This document shows, in pieces, positions 5,460 to 12,558 of a stretch of 12,558 bases of DNA (positions are counted from its first letter, which is position 1; every line of letters begins with the position of its first letter). Origin of the DNA: Verrucomicrobiota bacterium (lineage in GTDB: Bacteria; Verrucomicrobiota; Lentisphaeria; Oligosphaerales; JAFGRS01); NCBI GenBank assembly GCA_019136035.1, contig JAGVUW010000501.1:1-12558 (forward strand). Direction: 5' to 3'. Made by a program: the position numbers and the translations under genes. Under the pieces are notes generated by a model. That model searched no databases, had not been told where the DNA came from, and was given only the letters and a program-made list of their open reading frames with translations.

Positions 5460-6968
5460 TCAGCACCGCGGCAGCGGCCGCCCACAGCCCGGGCCGACCA
5501 GGGCGCCGTTGACCACGGTGTGACCGCCGTTGACAAAGACATGCTCGACCCCGATCGGCGGTGCGTAGCCCTGACGCCAGGTGGCGCAGTCGCGGACCGT
5601 CGCCGGGTCAAACAGCGCCAGGTCGGCATAGGCGCCGGGACGGATCACGCCGCGGCCGCGCAGGCCGAAGAGCTCGGCCGGACGCTGCGTCATGCGCTGG
5701 ATCATTGCTGCCATCGGCAGTACCGCCGCGTCGCGGACATACATGCCGAGCAGGCGCGGGTAGACGCCGTAATTGCGCGGGTGGCTCGCCCCCGAACCCG
5801 GCACGCGCACATGGCTGTCGGTGCCGGCCATGGTGTGGCCCGAGGCCATGAACACGCGCACGTCCTCTTCACACATCGCCAGGAAGAAGGCGCTGAGATG
5901 CGGCCGCGGCGTGCGCCGGTAGAGCGTCGTGACGACCTGCCCGGGGCTCATCCCGAGGCGTTCCGCGGCCTCGCCGATGGTCAGGCCGTCGAGCGGGTCG
6001 TCGGCCTCGTGTGACGACAGGTAGAGCCGATCCGGACCGCCGAGCGCCTCGAGCTGGCGCGCCACCTCGTCCTCGGCCAGGCGCTGCCAGGTGTCGTCCC
6101 AGGGACCCGGCCGCTGCTTGTCCCAGAGCAGGCTGTAGAAGCCGCGGTAGCCGCCGATGTACGGGTACTGATCCGCGGTCAGCGGCACGCCGGCGGCACC
6201 GGCGCGATCGAAGATCGCCAGGACCGCGTCGGTTTGGCCCCAGTGGCTGTGGCCCCAGAGCTTCAGATGCGAGACATGCCCGCGGGCACCGCTGAGGCGG
6301 GCCACGGCCTCGACCTCGCCGATGGCCTCGAGGTGCCGGCCATACTCGCCCTCATCGCGGATGTGCGAGGCATAGACTCCGCCGTAGGGCGCCACGGCCC
6401 GGCCGGCCTCGACCAGTTCGGCCGTCGGGATGCGCTCCTGCGGCACGCCGATGATGCCGGTGGTGACCCCGACCGCGCCGGCCTCCATCTCGGCAGACAG
6501 AATCTCGCGCATGCGGGACCACATCCGCGGCGTGCTCGCCGTCTCGCCCGTCTCCTCCAGAGCCCGACGACGGGCGTGGCCATGTGAGGCCAGCATGGCG
6601 ACGTTGGTCACCGGATCCACCTCGACCAGACGACCGAAGAAACCGGCGACGTCGCCAATCGCGCCGCCGCACTGGTTGCATACCAGGGTCGTGATGCCCT
6701 GCCGGATGAGGTTGTCCGCCCGCGGATGGGCCAGGATGCCGCCCTTCACTTCCGAATCGGCGTGGTTGTGCGGATCCACAAAGCCTGGACAGACGCAGAG
6801 GCCGCTGGCGTCGAGGACCGGAACCTCCCCCAGCGGACCGATCGCACCGACCTCGCGAATGCGGTCTTCCTCGATCAGGACGTCGGCCTGGCGCCCGGGA
6901 GCCCCGGTGCCATCGTAGACCAGACCATTCCTGATGACCAGCCGCGGCGGGGTGGTAACCCTGTACAT
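5460..6968 (-). CDS. N-acyl-D-amino-acid deacylase / D-aminoacylase-type amidohydrolase
   Basis: This 502-residue protein belongs to the D-aminoacylase group of the amidohydrolase superfamily, which removes acyl groups from N-acyl-D-amino acids or opens related cyclic amides. Evidence in order: a beta-sandwich start (LVIRNGLVYDGTGAPG), metal motif PGFVDPHNHAD (H67, H69), a Cys-rich loop CNQCGG (C97/C100, where the family has a metal-bridging Cys), YASHIRDEG (H202), VSHLKLWG (H234), GTDSH with D384, then SHPRNYGVYPRLLGMYVRD and RGVIRPGAYADLALFDPATV, hallmarks of the family. Length matches (usually 480-540). No signal peptide, so cytoplasmic. ATG 6968 has GGAGG 11 nt upstream. It precedes the SGNH hydrolase gene by 107 bp on the same strand, perhaps one unit. 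Exact substrate is not deducible. Confidence 0.92.
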   Translation of the reverse strand: MYRVTTPPRLVIRNGLVYDGTGAPGRQADVLIEEDRIREVGAIGPLGEVPVLDASGLCVCPGFVDPHNHADSEVKGGILAHPRADNLIRQGITTLVCNQCGGAIGDVAGFFGRLVEVDPVTNVAMLASHGHARRRALEETGETASTPRMWSRMREILSAEMEAGAVGVTTGIIGVPQERIPTAELVEAGRAVAPYGGVYASHIRDEGEYGRHLEAIGEVEAVARLSGARGHVSHLKLWGHSHWGQTDAVLAIFDRAGAAGVPLTADQYPYIGGYRGFYSLLWDKQRPGPWDDTWQRLAEDEVARQLEALGGPDRLYLSSHEADDPLDGLTIGEAAERLGMSPGQVVTTLYRRTPRPHLSAFFLAMCEEDVRVFMASGHTMAGTDSHVRVPGSGASHPRNYGVYPRLLGMYVRDAAVLPMAAMIQRMTQRPAELFGLRGRGVIRPGAYADLALFDPATVRDCATWRQGYAPPIGVEHVFVNGGHTVVNGALVGPGCGRPLPRC

Positions 6969-7019
6969 GGACAGTCACGCCTCCATCATGGCCCGGGTAC
7001 GAGCATCCGCTCCGGCGGC

Positions 7020-7048
7020 ACCGTAGCGGCCGGACCGCCCCGCGGCAA
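7020..7048 (-). promoter_or_regulatory. Weak promoter-like pair for the deacylase gene
   Basis: On the minus strand TTGCCG (7048-7043) and TACGGT (7025-7020) are 17 bp apart, in the divergent gap upstream of the deacylase start at 6968. The match to the sigma70 consensus is poor, and it is included only because its placement is right. Confidence 0.2.
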
Positions 7049-7071
7049 GTCATCCGCCGCCCGGGACAGGG

Positions 7072-7099
7072 TTGCAAAACGGCCGCCTTTGGCTAAAGT
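7072..7099 (+). promoter_or_regulatory. Possible promoter of the five-gene PqqD/ABC operon
   Basis: TTGCAA (7072-7077) and TAAAGT (7094-7099) are 16 bp apart, each with four of six consensus positions, in an AT-richer pocket of a very GC-rich divergent gap. Transcription would start near 7106, leaving a leader of about 70 nt. That leader contains a 7-bp inverted repeat (CGACGGC 7134-7140 / GCCGTCG 7147-7153) shortly before the ribosome-binding site. Confidence 0.4.
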
Positions 7100-7176
7100 G
7101 CGGCGTCACGGCGGCATCTCTTGGCAGCGCCGGCGACGGCTCTGGCGCCGTCGTGACCACCGCAGAAGGAGGCCCC

Positions 7177-8052
7177 TTGCAGAGCTGGGTTTGGCGACAC
7201 GTGCATCTCAGGCTCCCGGACGACTGGGAGCTGCTCCAGTTCACGCGCAATCCCGCGCTGGGCCGGTGTGCCTTTGCCGACCGTTACCAGTTTCGCTTTG
7301 AGCTGTGCTGGCGCGAGGTCCCCGGCGCGCCCGACTTCGCGCGGATGCTGACCGACTACCAGGCCCGCCTCGACGAGGATGGCCTCCAGGACACCCGCCG
7401 CATCCAGTGCGCCGGCTGGCAGGGCGTCTCCGGCGTCCTCCCCGACCGCCGCACCACCTGCCGCTACGGCGCCCACCTGGCCGACCTGGGCTGTCTGGTC
7501 GAGGCCGTCTTCCTCTGGCCGAAGGACCGCCGCAGCGACATCGAGAGCGCCGTCCTGGAGTCGCTGCACAGCGAAGCCCCGACGGCGGAAGGCCTGGTCC
7601 ACTGGCAGGCCTTTGGTCTCGACCTGCACACCGGGCGCGGCGGCCGCCTGGAGTACTGCCGCGCCGACCCCGGCCTGGCCGAGTTCGGCTTCAGCTTTGG
7701 CCGGCGCCGAGTCTGGGAGCGCTTCAGCCGTCGTGGCCTGCTGGCGCAGTGGCTGACAGTGCCGGTGCCCGAGTGGCAGCGCCGGTCCATTCCGAAGGGC
7801 TTCCGGATGCTGCAGTCCCGGCAGGAAGACCAGCATGGCCACAGCATCGCGCGGCTGTCGGCCGAGCGCTCATCGCCGCGCCTGGCGGATTTCTGGCAGG
7901 GCCGTCGCGAGTACCGCGCCGCGGCCTGGCGCTGTCCGCATGACGGCCGGCTCTACCAGGTCTCGCGCGAGGCCCCGCGCGGCCGCGGTGTCGATCCGCG
8001 CTGGCCGCCGGTAAGCCTGCGCTGCTGCGCCGATCTGGAGGTGGTCCTGTGA
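7177..8052 (+). CDS. Uncharacterised soluble protein, first gene of the PqqD/ABC operon
   Basis: I do not recognise a family for this 291-residue protein. It has no signal peptide or membrane segment and should be cytoplasmic. It opens WVWRHVHLRLPDDWELLQFT and is rich in Trp, Arg and aromatic residues, with alternating strands such as YQFRFELCWREV and LGCLVEAVFLW. The C-terminus has WRCPHDGRLYQV and RCC, which could bind a metal or form disulphides. TTG 7177 is chosen because AGAAGGAGG (7164-7172) lies 4 nt upstream and because sequence before it is low-complexity. In-frame starts at 7072 and 7153 lack a ribosome-binding site. It overlaps the PqqD-like gene by 4 bp (GTGA), so it is very probably a working part of that system, perhaps a substrate-recognition or regulatory subunit. 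Confidence 0.8.
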   Translation: MQSWVWRHVHLRLPDDWELLQFTRNPALGRCAFADRYQFRFELCWREVPGAPDFARMLTDYQARLDEDGLQDTRRIQCAGWQGVSGVLPDRRTTCRYGAHLADLGCLVEAVFLWPKDRRSDIESAVLESLHSEAPTAEGLVHWQAFGLDLHTGRGGRLEYCRADPGLAEFGFSFGRRRVWERFSRRGLLAQWLTVPVPEWQRRSIPKGFRMLQSRQEDQHGHSIARLSAERSSPRLADFWQGRREYRAAAWRCPHDGRLYQVSREAPRGRGVDPRWPPVSLRCCADLEVVL

Positions 8053-8444
8053 GCGCCTCTCGCGGTGATGCCAATCAGGTCAACCAGCCCGGCAACTGGA
8101 CCGCGATGCTGCGCGCCCGTCCGACGCGAAATACCGCGGCCCGGGCGGTGGAAAAAGACTCGACCGGCGTCACTGTATACGTCCAACGGCGCCGCCCCCG
8201 GTGGCTGGTGCCGCCGTTGTCGTGGATCGTGCCCTATGCACCCGAACGCGAGACCACGCTGGACGCGCTGGGCCAGCGTCTCTGGCAGTGCTGTGACGGC
8301 AGGGCGACGGTGGAAGAGATCGTGGACCGCTTTGCGGCCGAGCATGGGCTGACGTTTCATGAAGCCCGAGCGGCGGTGACGGCCTACCTCCGGCAGCTCA
8401 TCCAGCGCGGCGTACTGGCGATTGTCATGCAGGACCGCCCATGA
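8049..8444 (+). CDS. PqqD-like protein (RiPP recognition element fold)
   Basis: PqqD-fold proteins are small winged-helix domains that bind leader peptides of ribosomally made, modified peptides and hand them to modifying enzymes. In this 131-residue protein the recognisable part is 65-126: TLDALGQRLWQCCDGRATVEE, then IVDRFAAEHGLTFHEARAAV and a final LIQRGVLAIV, giving the typical 'L..lg..lW..cDG..tv.eiv' pattern. The N-terminal wing (about 20-64) contains an unusual proline/tryptophan stretch PRWLVPPLSWIVPYAP. GTG 8049 overlaps the previous stop, with GGAGG 7 nt upstream; the stop overlaps the permease ATG. No radical SAM enzyme or precursor peptide is seen, so a PQQ role is unlikely. It may instead serve as an adaptor or chaperone of the adjacent transporter. 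Confidence 0.82.
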   Translation: MSASRGDANQVNQPGNWTAMLRARPTRNTAARAVEKDSTGVTVYVQRRRPRWLVPPLSWIVPYAPERETTLDALGQRLWQCCDGRATVEEIVDRFAAEHGLTFHEARAAVTAYLRQLIQRGVLAIVMQDRP

Positions 8445-9916
8445 AACAGATTGACATTGCGGAACAGCCCTGGCTCGGCCTGCGGCGCACGGTGGGGATC
8501 ACCGCGGACGGCATCCGCTACCGGCTCTTCCGCGCCGCGGTGACAGTGGCGGTGATTGCCGTGGCGGTGGCCTTCCTGATGAACATCCTGGGCGAGAGCC
8601 TGATCAAGCGCGCCGTGGCCCGCAACACGCGCGAGCGCATCACGCAGATGCGCCTGATCTACGACTGGAGCGCCCGCCTGACCAACCCCGGCAGCCTGGA
8701 GTCGGTGCTCAGCGAACTCGCGGCCAACGAGCCCGGCCAGGACCGCTACCGCGAGATGCAGCAGATGGCCGGCCTCGACGACGCCCGCATGGCCGCCTTC
8801 CACCAGGAGGCACGGCTGGCACGGCGCTACCTCGGGTTCTTCGCCAGCCTCGACTACGCCAAGCGCCGCGATGCCATCCACACCGCCGAAGGCATGGCCA
8901 TCTTCGAGCGCCTGCGCAGCGCCTCGGGCATGGAGCAGTTCCGCACCGCCATGTCGCACATCAAGTCGGTGCGTTTCGTGACCAGCTACGAGGACCTCGA
9001 CGCCTTCCTGGCGCGCGGCCCCGAGCTCCTGGCCACGGCTCAGGCCGTCCTCGACGGCCGGCGCCGTGCCATCGCTCAGGTCGGCCGGACCCTCCGCCAG
9101 GAGCCGGTACTGCAGGCCCTGGTGCGCTCCGAGGGCGACCTCGGCCAGGTCATCCGCGAGGCCGGCTTTGTCTTCCCGGCCGACACGGTGGCGCCGGTGG
9201 TGGCCGAACAGGCTCAGCGTCTCCTCGATGTCCTGCACCTCGAGGAGACCATGGACAGCGAGAAGTGCCGCCAGCTCCTGGCCCAGCAGGGCAACGTCAT
9301 GCCGGCCGACGTCAATGTCGTGATGATGTGGAAGTACCTCGACAACCCGCGCTTCGCGGCGCGCTACCTGGAGCGCATGCGCGAGAGCGGCGTCGTGGTG
9401 AACAGCCTGACCCCCGAGCGCCTGGTGGACCTGGCCAAGGCGCGCGACGAGAATGCCGCGCTCCTGCAGGCCGAACGCCTGACCATGGACGCCGGCAAGG
9501 GCTTCATGGGCCTCGGCGAACGCCTCGTCTGGCTGCTCTTTGTCTCGATGCTCGTCTGCGGCATCGGCATCTGCAATGCCATGCTGATGACCGTCACCGA
9601 GCGCTTCACCGAGATCGCCACCCTGAAGTGCCTGGGCGCCCTCGACGGCTTCATCATGCTGATGTTCGTCCTGGAGAGTGCCATTCTGGGCATCGTCGGC
9701 GGCTGCGTCGGCGCCATCCTTGGTGCCCTGATCGCCCTGGGCCGCATGCTGGCGGCCTTCGGCACGAATTTCGTCAGTGCCGTGCCGGTGACCGAGCTTC
9801 TCGTGGGCATGGTGGCCAGCGTGGCCATGGGCATGCTCCTGGCCGCCATCGCGGCGGTGCTGCCCTCGTACCAGGCGGCACGCCTGGCGCCGATGGAAGC
9901 CATGCGTATTGAATGA
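8441..9916 (+). CDS. FtsX-type ABC transporter permease with large helical outer domain
   Basis: This 491-residue inner-membrane protein has the four-helix layout of the MacB/LolE/FtsX permease class: TM1 about 30-50, TM2 about 362-384, TM3 about 403-435 and TM4 about 452-475. The segment after TM2, TERFTEIATLKCLGALDGFI, is the FtsX motif that contacts the ATPase, and the protein ends in LPSYQAARLAPMEAMRIE, also typical. The 310-residue loop between TM1 and TM2 faces the periplasm. It looks almost entirely alpha-helical (HQEARLARRYLGFF, QVGRTLRQEPVLQALV, NPRFAARYLERMRESG) and does not resemble the MacB periplasmic core. ATG 8441 overlaps the PqqD-like stop, and its own stop overlaps the ATPase ATG. 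It is expected to work as a homodimer or with a partner, as a mechanotransmitter or exporter of an unknown substrate. Confidence 0.9.
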   Translation: MKQIDIAEQPWLGLRRTVGITADGIRYRLFRAAVTVAVIAVAVAFLMNILGESLIKRAVARNTRERITQMRLIYDWSARLTNPGSLESVLSELAANEPGQDRYREMQQMAGLDDARMAAFHQEARLARRYLGFFASLDYAKRRDAIHTAEGMAIFERLRSASGMEQFRTAMSHIKSVRFVTSYEDLDAFLARGPELLATAQAVLDGRRRAIAQVGRTLRQEPVLQALVRSEGDLGQVIREAGFVFPADTVAPVVAEQAQRLLDVLHLEETMDSEKCRQLLAQQGNVMPADVNVVMMWKYLDNPRFAARYLERMRESGVVVNSLTPERLVDLAKARDENAALLQAERLTMDAGKGFMGLGERLVWLLFVSMLVCGIGICNAMLMTVTERFTEIATLKCLGALDGFIMLMFVLESAILGIVGGCVGAILGALIALGRMLAAFGTNFVSAVPVTELLVGMVASVAMGMLLAAIAAVLPSYQAARLAPMEAMRIE

Positions 9917-10761
9917 CCCAAGCGGTCCGACCGACGAGCGGAATGATCATGGACGCCAAAGCAGACCAGAAGACATCGGCCGCGACAGCCACCGCGGCGC
10001 CGGCGGCGAAGAACGGCGAGCGCCAGAGTGAGCGCGTCATCATCCGCACCGTGGGGCTCAAGAAGAGCTACCTGATGAAGGACGTCGTCACCGAGGCCCT
10101 GCGCGGCGTCGACGTCGAGATCCTCACCGGCGAGTTCATCTCGGTCATGGGGCCCTCCGGATCGGGCAAGAGCACCTTCTTCAATATGATTGGGGCTCTC
10201 GACAGCCCGACCACCGGCCGCGTCTTCATCGATGAGGTCGACGTCGCCCAGCTCACCGCCGAGGAACTGGCCTACCTGCGCTGCCATAAGATCGGCTACA
10301 TCTTCCAGAGCTATAACCTGATCAAGTACATGACCGCGCTGGAGAACGTCACCACCCCGATGGCCTTCGGCGGGGTCATGCCCGACGAAGCCCGCGAGCG
10401 CGGCATGGACCTCCTCGATGTGGTCGGCCTGAAGGAGCGCTGGCATCACCGCCCGATCGAGATGAGCGGCGGCCAGCAGCAGCGCGTCGCCATTGCCCGC
10501 GGCCTGGCGAACCGCCCGAGCGTCCTGCTCTGCGACGAGCCCACCGGCAACCTCGACCTGCGTACCGGCCAGGAGATCCTCGACATCCTGAAGCGCCTCA
10601 ACACCGACCAGAATGTCACCATCATCTGCGCCACCCACGACCACCGCATGATGAACATCTGCGACCGCCTCATGTGGATCCGCGACGGCCAGATCGAGCG
10701 CCTGGCCCGCCGCGACGAGGTCCACATCGAGGTGGGAAGCATCGGCGGCCAGACGGAATGA
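9913..10761 (+). CDS. LolD/MacB-type ABC transporter ATP-binding protein
   Basis: This is the cytoplasmic ATPase partner of the upstream permease. All nucleotide-binding motifs are intact: Walker A GPSGSGKST (80-88), Q-loop FQSYN (Q132), signature MSGGQQQR (184-191), Walker B VLLCDEPTGNLD (204-215) and switch His in CATHDH (H242). The pattern, including the ENVTTPMAF stretch, places it with the LolD/MacB/FtsE group. The ATG at 9913 overlaps the permease stop (ATGA). An Ala/Thr-rich leader of about 40 residues follows, longer than usual, so ATGs at 9943 or 9949, preceded by GAGCGGA, are alternatives. Its stop overlaps the ATG of the M28-like gene by 4 bp. Confidence 0.93.
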   Translation: MTQAVRPTSGMIMDAKADQKTSAATATAAPAAKNGERQSERVIIRTVGLKKSYLMKDVVTEALRGVDVEILTGEFISVMGPSGSGKSTFFNMIGALDSPTTGRVFIDEVDVAQLTAEELAYLRCHKIGYIFQSYNLIKYMTALENVTTPMAFGGVMPDEARERGMDLLDVVGLKERWHHRPIEMSGGQQQRVAIARGLANRPSVLLCDEPTGNLDLRTGQEILDILKRLNTDQNVTIICATHDHRMMNICDRLMWIRDGQIERLARRDEVHIEVGSIGGQTE

Positions 10762-12125
10762 TGAGCGTGAAGCCCAATCTGAAAGTGCCGAACGTCATGA
10801 CTACGCCCTGCCCCAGGCGCTGGCATGCCCTGCTGGGTGCCTGGACCCTGGCCGTGCTGACGGCCCTGCCCGCAGTCATCCAGGCCGGCTTCGACGAGGA
10901 CTGCCAGGCCCTGACCCGCACGCCGCACCGCCTGAGCGGCACCGCCGAGGCGCGTCAGGCGGCCGACTACGTCCTCGAACGCCTGAACGCCATCGGCGCG
11001 GACCAGGTCCTCGAGCAGCCCTTCCCGGTGACCCAGACCGTGGTCCGGCGCTGCGACGTGACCCTGCCCGGCCGGTCCGAGCCCCTGCCCCTGGAGCCGA
11101 TGCGCCCGAACGGCATCATCCCGGCCGTGTCGCCCGGCGAGGGCATCACCGGCCGGATCGTCCACGTCGGCATGGCTACCGCCGAGGACTTCGCGCGCAC
11201 CTCGGTGCGCGGTGCCATCGCGGTCATGGACTACAACACCGGCGACACCTGGTTGCGCGCCTTCCGCCTCGGGGCACAGGCGGTGATCTTCACGCACAAC
11301 CAGCAGGCCGAGAGCCGCCACGCGCACTACGTCGAATGCACCACGAACCTGCCGCGCTTCTACCACCACGGCCCGGCCAGTGACCTGCCCGAGGGCGCCG
11401 AAGCCACCATCCGCAGCGAGGTCGTCTGGCAGGGCGCCACCGGCCGGAACCTCTTCGCCTACTTCCGCGGCACCGACCCGATCTTCGACCAGGAGAAGGA
11501 GGAGCTCCTGATCCTGGCGGCCAACCTGGACACCTTCGGCGAGGTCCCGCACCTCACCCCCGGCGCCCGCGGTGCCGCCAACTGCGCCGCCCTGCTGCAG
11601 ATCGCCGAGTACGTCAAGGCCCACCGGCCCCGCCGCCATGTCCTCTTCGCCTTCTTCGATAACCAGGCCCGCGGCCACGCCGGCGTCAGCGCTTTCTACC
11701 GCGCTCTGGAGACCGAGAAGGCCGACCATACGGTGCGGACCCGCAAGCAGTCCTGGACTGACGAGCAGGCCTTCCTCGACCGCCTGGTCAGCCTCGCCAA
11801 CAGCCCCGAGCCCCTGGCCGCCGAGGCCGACGTGCGCTCTCGCGGCTCATCGTCGTCGACTACCTCGGCAAGCGCCGCGGCGAGGCCGCCTTCCGCGCCG
11901 GCGAGCCCCTCACCAGGCTGGCCAGGAAGGGCATCATCCCGGACCTCCCCGGCGTCCGCAACCGCGTCAGCCAGGCCCTGGCGGACAAGGCCAGCAACGG
12001 CAGTATCCTGCTGCAGCAGACGGCCGACGCCCTGCTGGAGCAGGCGGCGACGGCCGGGCCTGGCGAGGTCGATGCCGCCCTGGCGGCCTTCCGTACCGAC
12101 CTGGCCGAGCGCTGCCTGGAGCTGA
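10758..12125 (+). pseudogene. M28-peptidase-like exported protein, frameshifted; 5' reading frame
   Basis: From ATG 10758 (overlapping the ATPase stop) the product has a signal peptide or membrane anchor (HALLGAWTLAVLTALPAVIQA, 23-43) and is expected outside the inner membrane. Residues about 119-181 resemble a PA (protease-associated) insert (VRGAIAVMDYNTGDTWLRAF, GAQAVIFTHN), and 247-317 the M28 aminopeptidase core. The zinc site looks gone: HxD becomes ANLDTFG (N256, D258), the GADDNASG loop becomes GARGAANCAA (269-278), and the EE pair becomes FFDNQARGHAG (Q303, A304). Homology leaves this frame near 11834 (after AEADV) and the out-of-frame tail is Ser/Pro/Arg-rich, stopping at 12125. The start could also be the Met at 10797. 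An inactive binding or scaffold role is inferred. Confidence 0.75.
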
Positions 12126-12558
12126 AGAAGACCTTCGACCACGGCAGCACCGTCATCACGCCGGTGCTGGCCGGCCGCGGTGCCGACCATGACTGGACGG
12201 CCGCCGACCGCGAGGCGTACCGCACCGTCCGGCGCTCGCTCGAGGTCGACTACGAGACCGAGCTGGAGGACATCCGGATTGTGCGCCGTGAGCTCCTCGA
12301 CCGCCTCAGCGACAAGGCCAAGACGCACGCCTACCTCCTTAAGGACAGCGCCTACAAGCTGCGCGAAGAGGCCAACCTCATCGTCAAGGGCTACCGCGAG
12401 CGCGACGAGGAGATGCCGCCCCAGGTCGAGGCCCGTGTCGAGTCACTGCGCCGCCAGGTCGACCAGGATATCGAGCCGGAACGCGATGCCTGGAACGAAC
12501 TCCAGCGCATCCTCGGCAGTCTCAAACGCCACTTCGGCGGGACGGTCCCGCCCGAGCT
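11834..12558 (+). pseudogene. M28-like protein, helical C-terminal part after the frameshift
   Basis: From GCG 11834 a different frame stays open to the window end for 241 codons and reads as proper protein (ALSRLIVVDYLGKRRGEAAF onward). It is dominated by long charged helices, for example VRRSLEVDYETELEDIRIV, LKDSAYKLREEANLIVKGY and VESLRRQVDQDIEPERDAW, probably coiled coil. Inserting one G to read GACGTGGCGCTC would join it in frame to the signal-peptide/M28 part, giving at least 600 residues. M28 enzymes normally lack such a tail, so this is a distinctive fusion. It continues beyond the window. Whether the frameshift is biological or a sequencing error is not decidable here. Confidence 0.7.

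Noticed and set aside
4180..5523. Plus-strand open frame of 447 codons opposite the SGNH hydrolase
   Set aside because: The minus strand has a signal peptide plus GDS, GTND and LHP motifs, whereas this frame shows only low-complexity Ala/Gly/Asp/Arg sequence.
8049..8444. True pqqD of a PQQ biosynthesis operon
   Set aside because: No pqqA, B, C or E genes are present, and the neighbours are transporter genes.
8441..10761. MacAB-type drug efflux pump
   Set aside because: There is no MacA-like adaptor, the permease lacks the MacB periplasmic core, and the ATPase and permease are separate.

Overview
The window is GC-rich (about 70% by eye) bacterial chromosomal DNA. It has a type IV-pilin-like protein whose N-terminus (FTLIELLVVIAIIAILAS) and H-X9-DG C-terminus are typical of the very large pseudopilin families of Lentisphaerae/Planctomycetota-type bacteria (PVC superphylum). 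With the paired amidohydrolases, the ferredoxin-fused aldo/keto reductase and the SGNH hydrolase, this suggests a PVC-group or similar environmental genome. The assignment is by family resemblance only. No rRNA, tRNA, CRISPR array, transposase or phage gene was seen.

Layout. (1) 1-291, minus: N-terminal 97 codons of gatB, with a plausible promoter at 337-365. (2) 537-1211, plus: pseudopilin with H-X9-DG tail. (3) 1262-3945, plus: an aldo/keto reductase with a two-cluster ferredoxin tail, broken by a small deletion/frameshift near 1824, then a canonical metal-dependent amidohydrolase (2435-3202), and overlapping it by 4 bp a second amidohydrolase-fold protein without metal ligands (3199-3945). 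(4) 3946-4245: a 300-bp gap between convergent transcription units. It holds a perfect 15-bp hairpin, a 12-bp hairpin with a GGGA loop, two 80-bp direct repeats each containing a 10-bp periodic array, and a nested hairpin before the next gene. (5) 4246-6968, minus: N-acyl-D-amino-acid deacylase-type amidohydrolase followed by a secreted SGNH/GDSL hydrolase. (6) 7177-12558, plus: five genes, each overlapping the next by exactly 4 bp: an unrecognised soluble protein, a PqqD-fold (RiPP recognition element-like) protein, an FtsX-type ABC permease, its LolD/MacB-type ATPase, and an exported M28-peptidase-like protein whose zinc ligands look lost and which carries a long helical C-terminus running off the window.

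How the genes may work together. Block 3 looks like a small catabolic or modification operon for an unknown substrate. Block 4 encodes hydrolysis of N-acylated D-amino acids or a related cyclic amide and of an ester, at least the latter outside the cytoplasm. Block 6 is the most unusual: the translational coupling argues for one machine in which a PqqD-fold protein presents a substrate to, or regulates, a FtsX/LolD-type transporter with a large helical outer domain and an exported pseudo-peptidase partner. No radical SAM enzyme or obvious precursor peptide is visible, so a RiPP link is an inference.

Two protein-coding genes (1262-2360 and 10758-12558) are interrupted by frameshifts. The second looks like a one-base indel; the first also seems to lack about eight conserved residues. 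Both could be assembly errors or real lesions, and sequence alone cannot decide.
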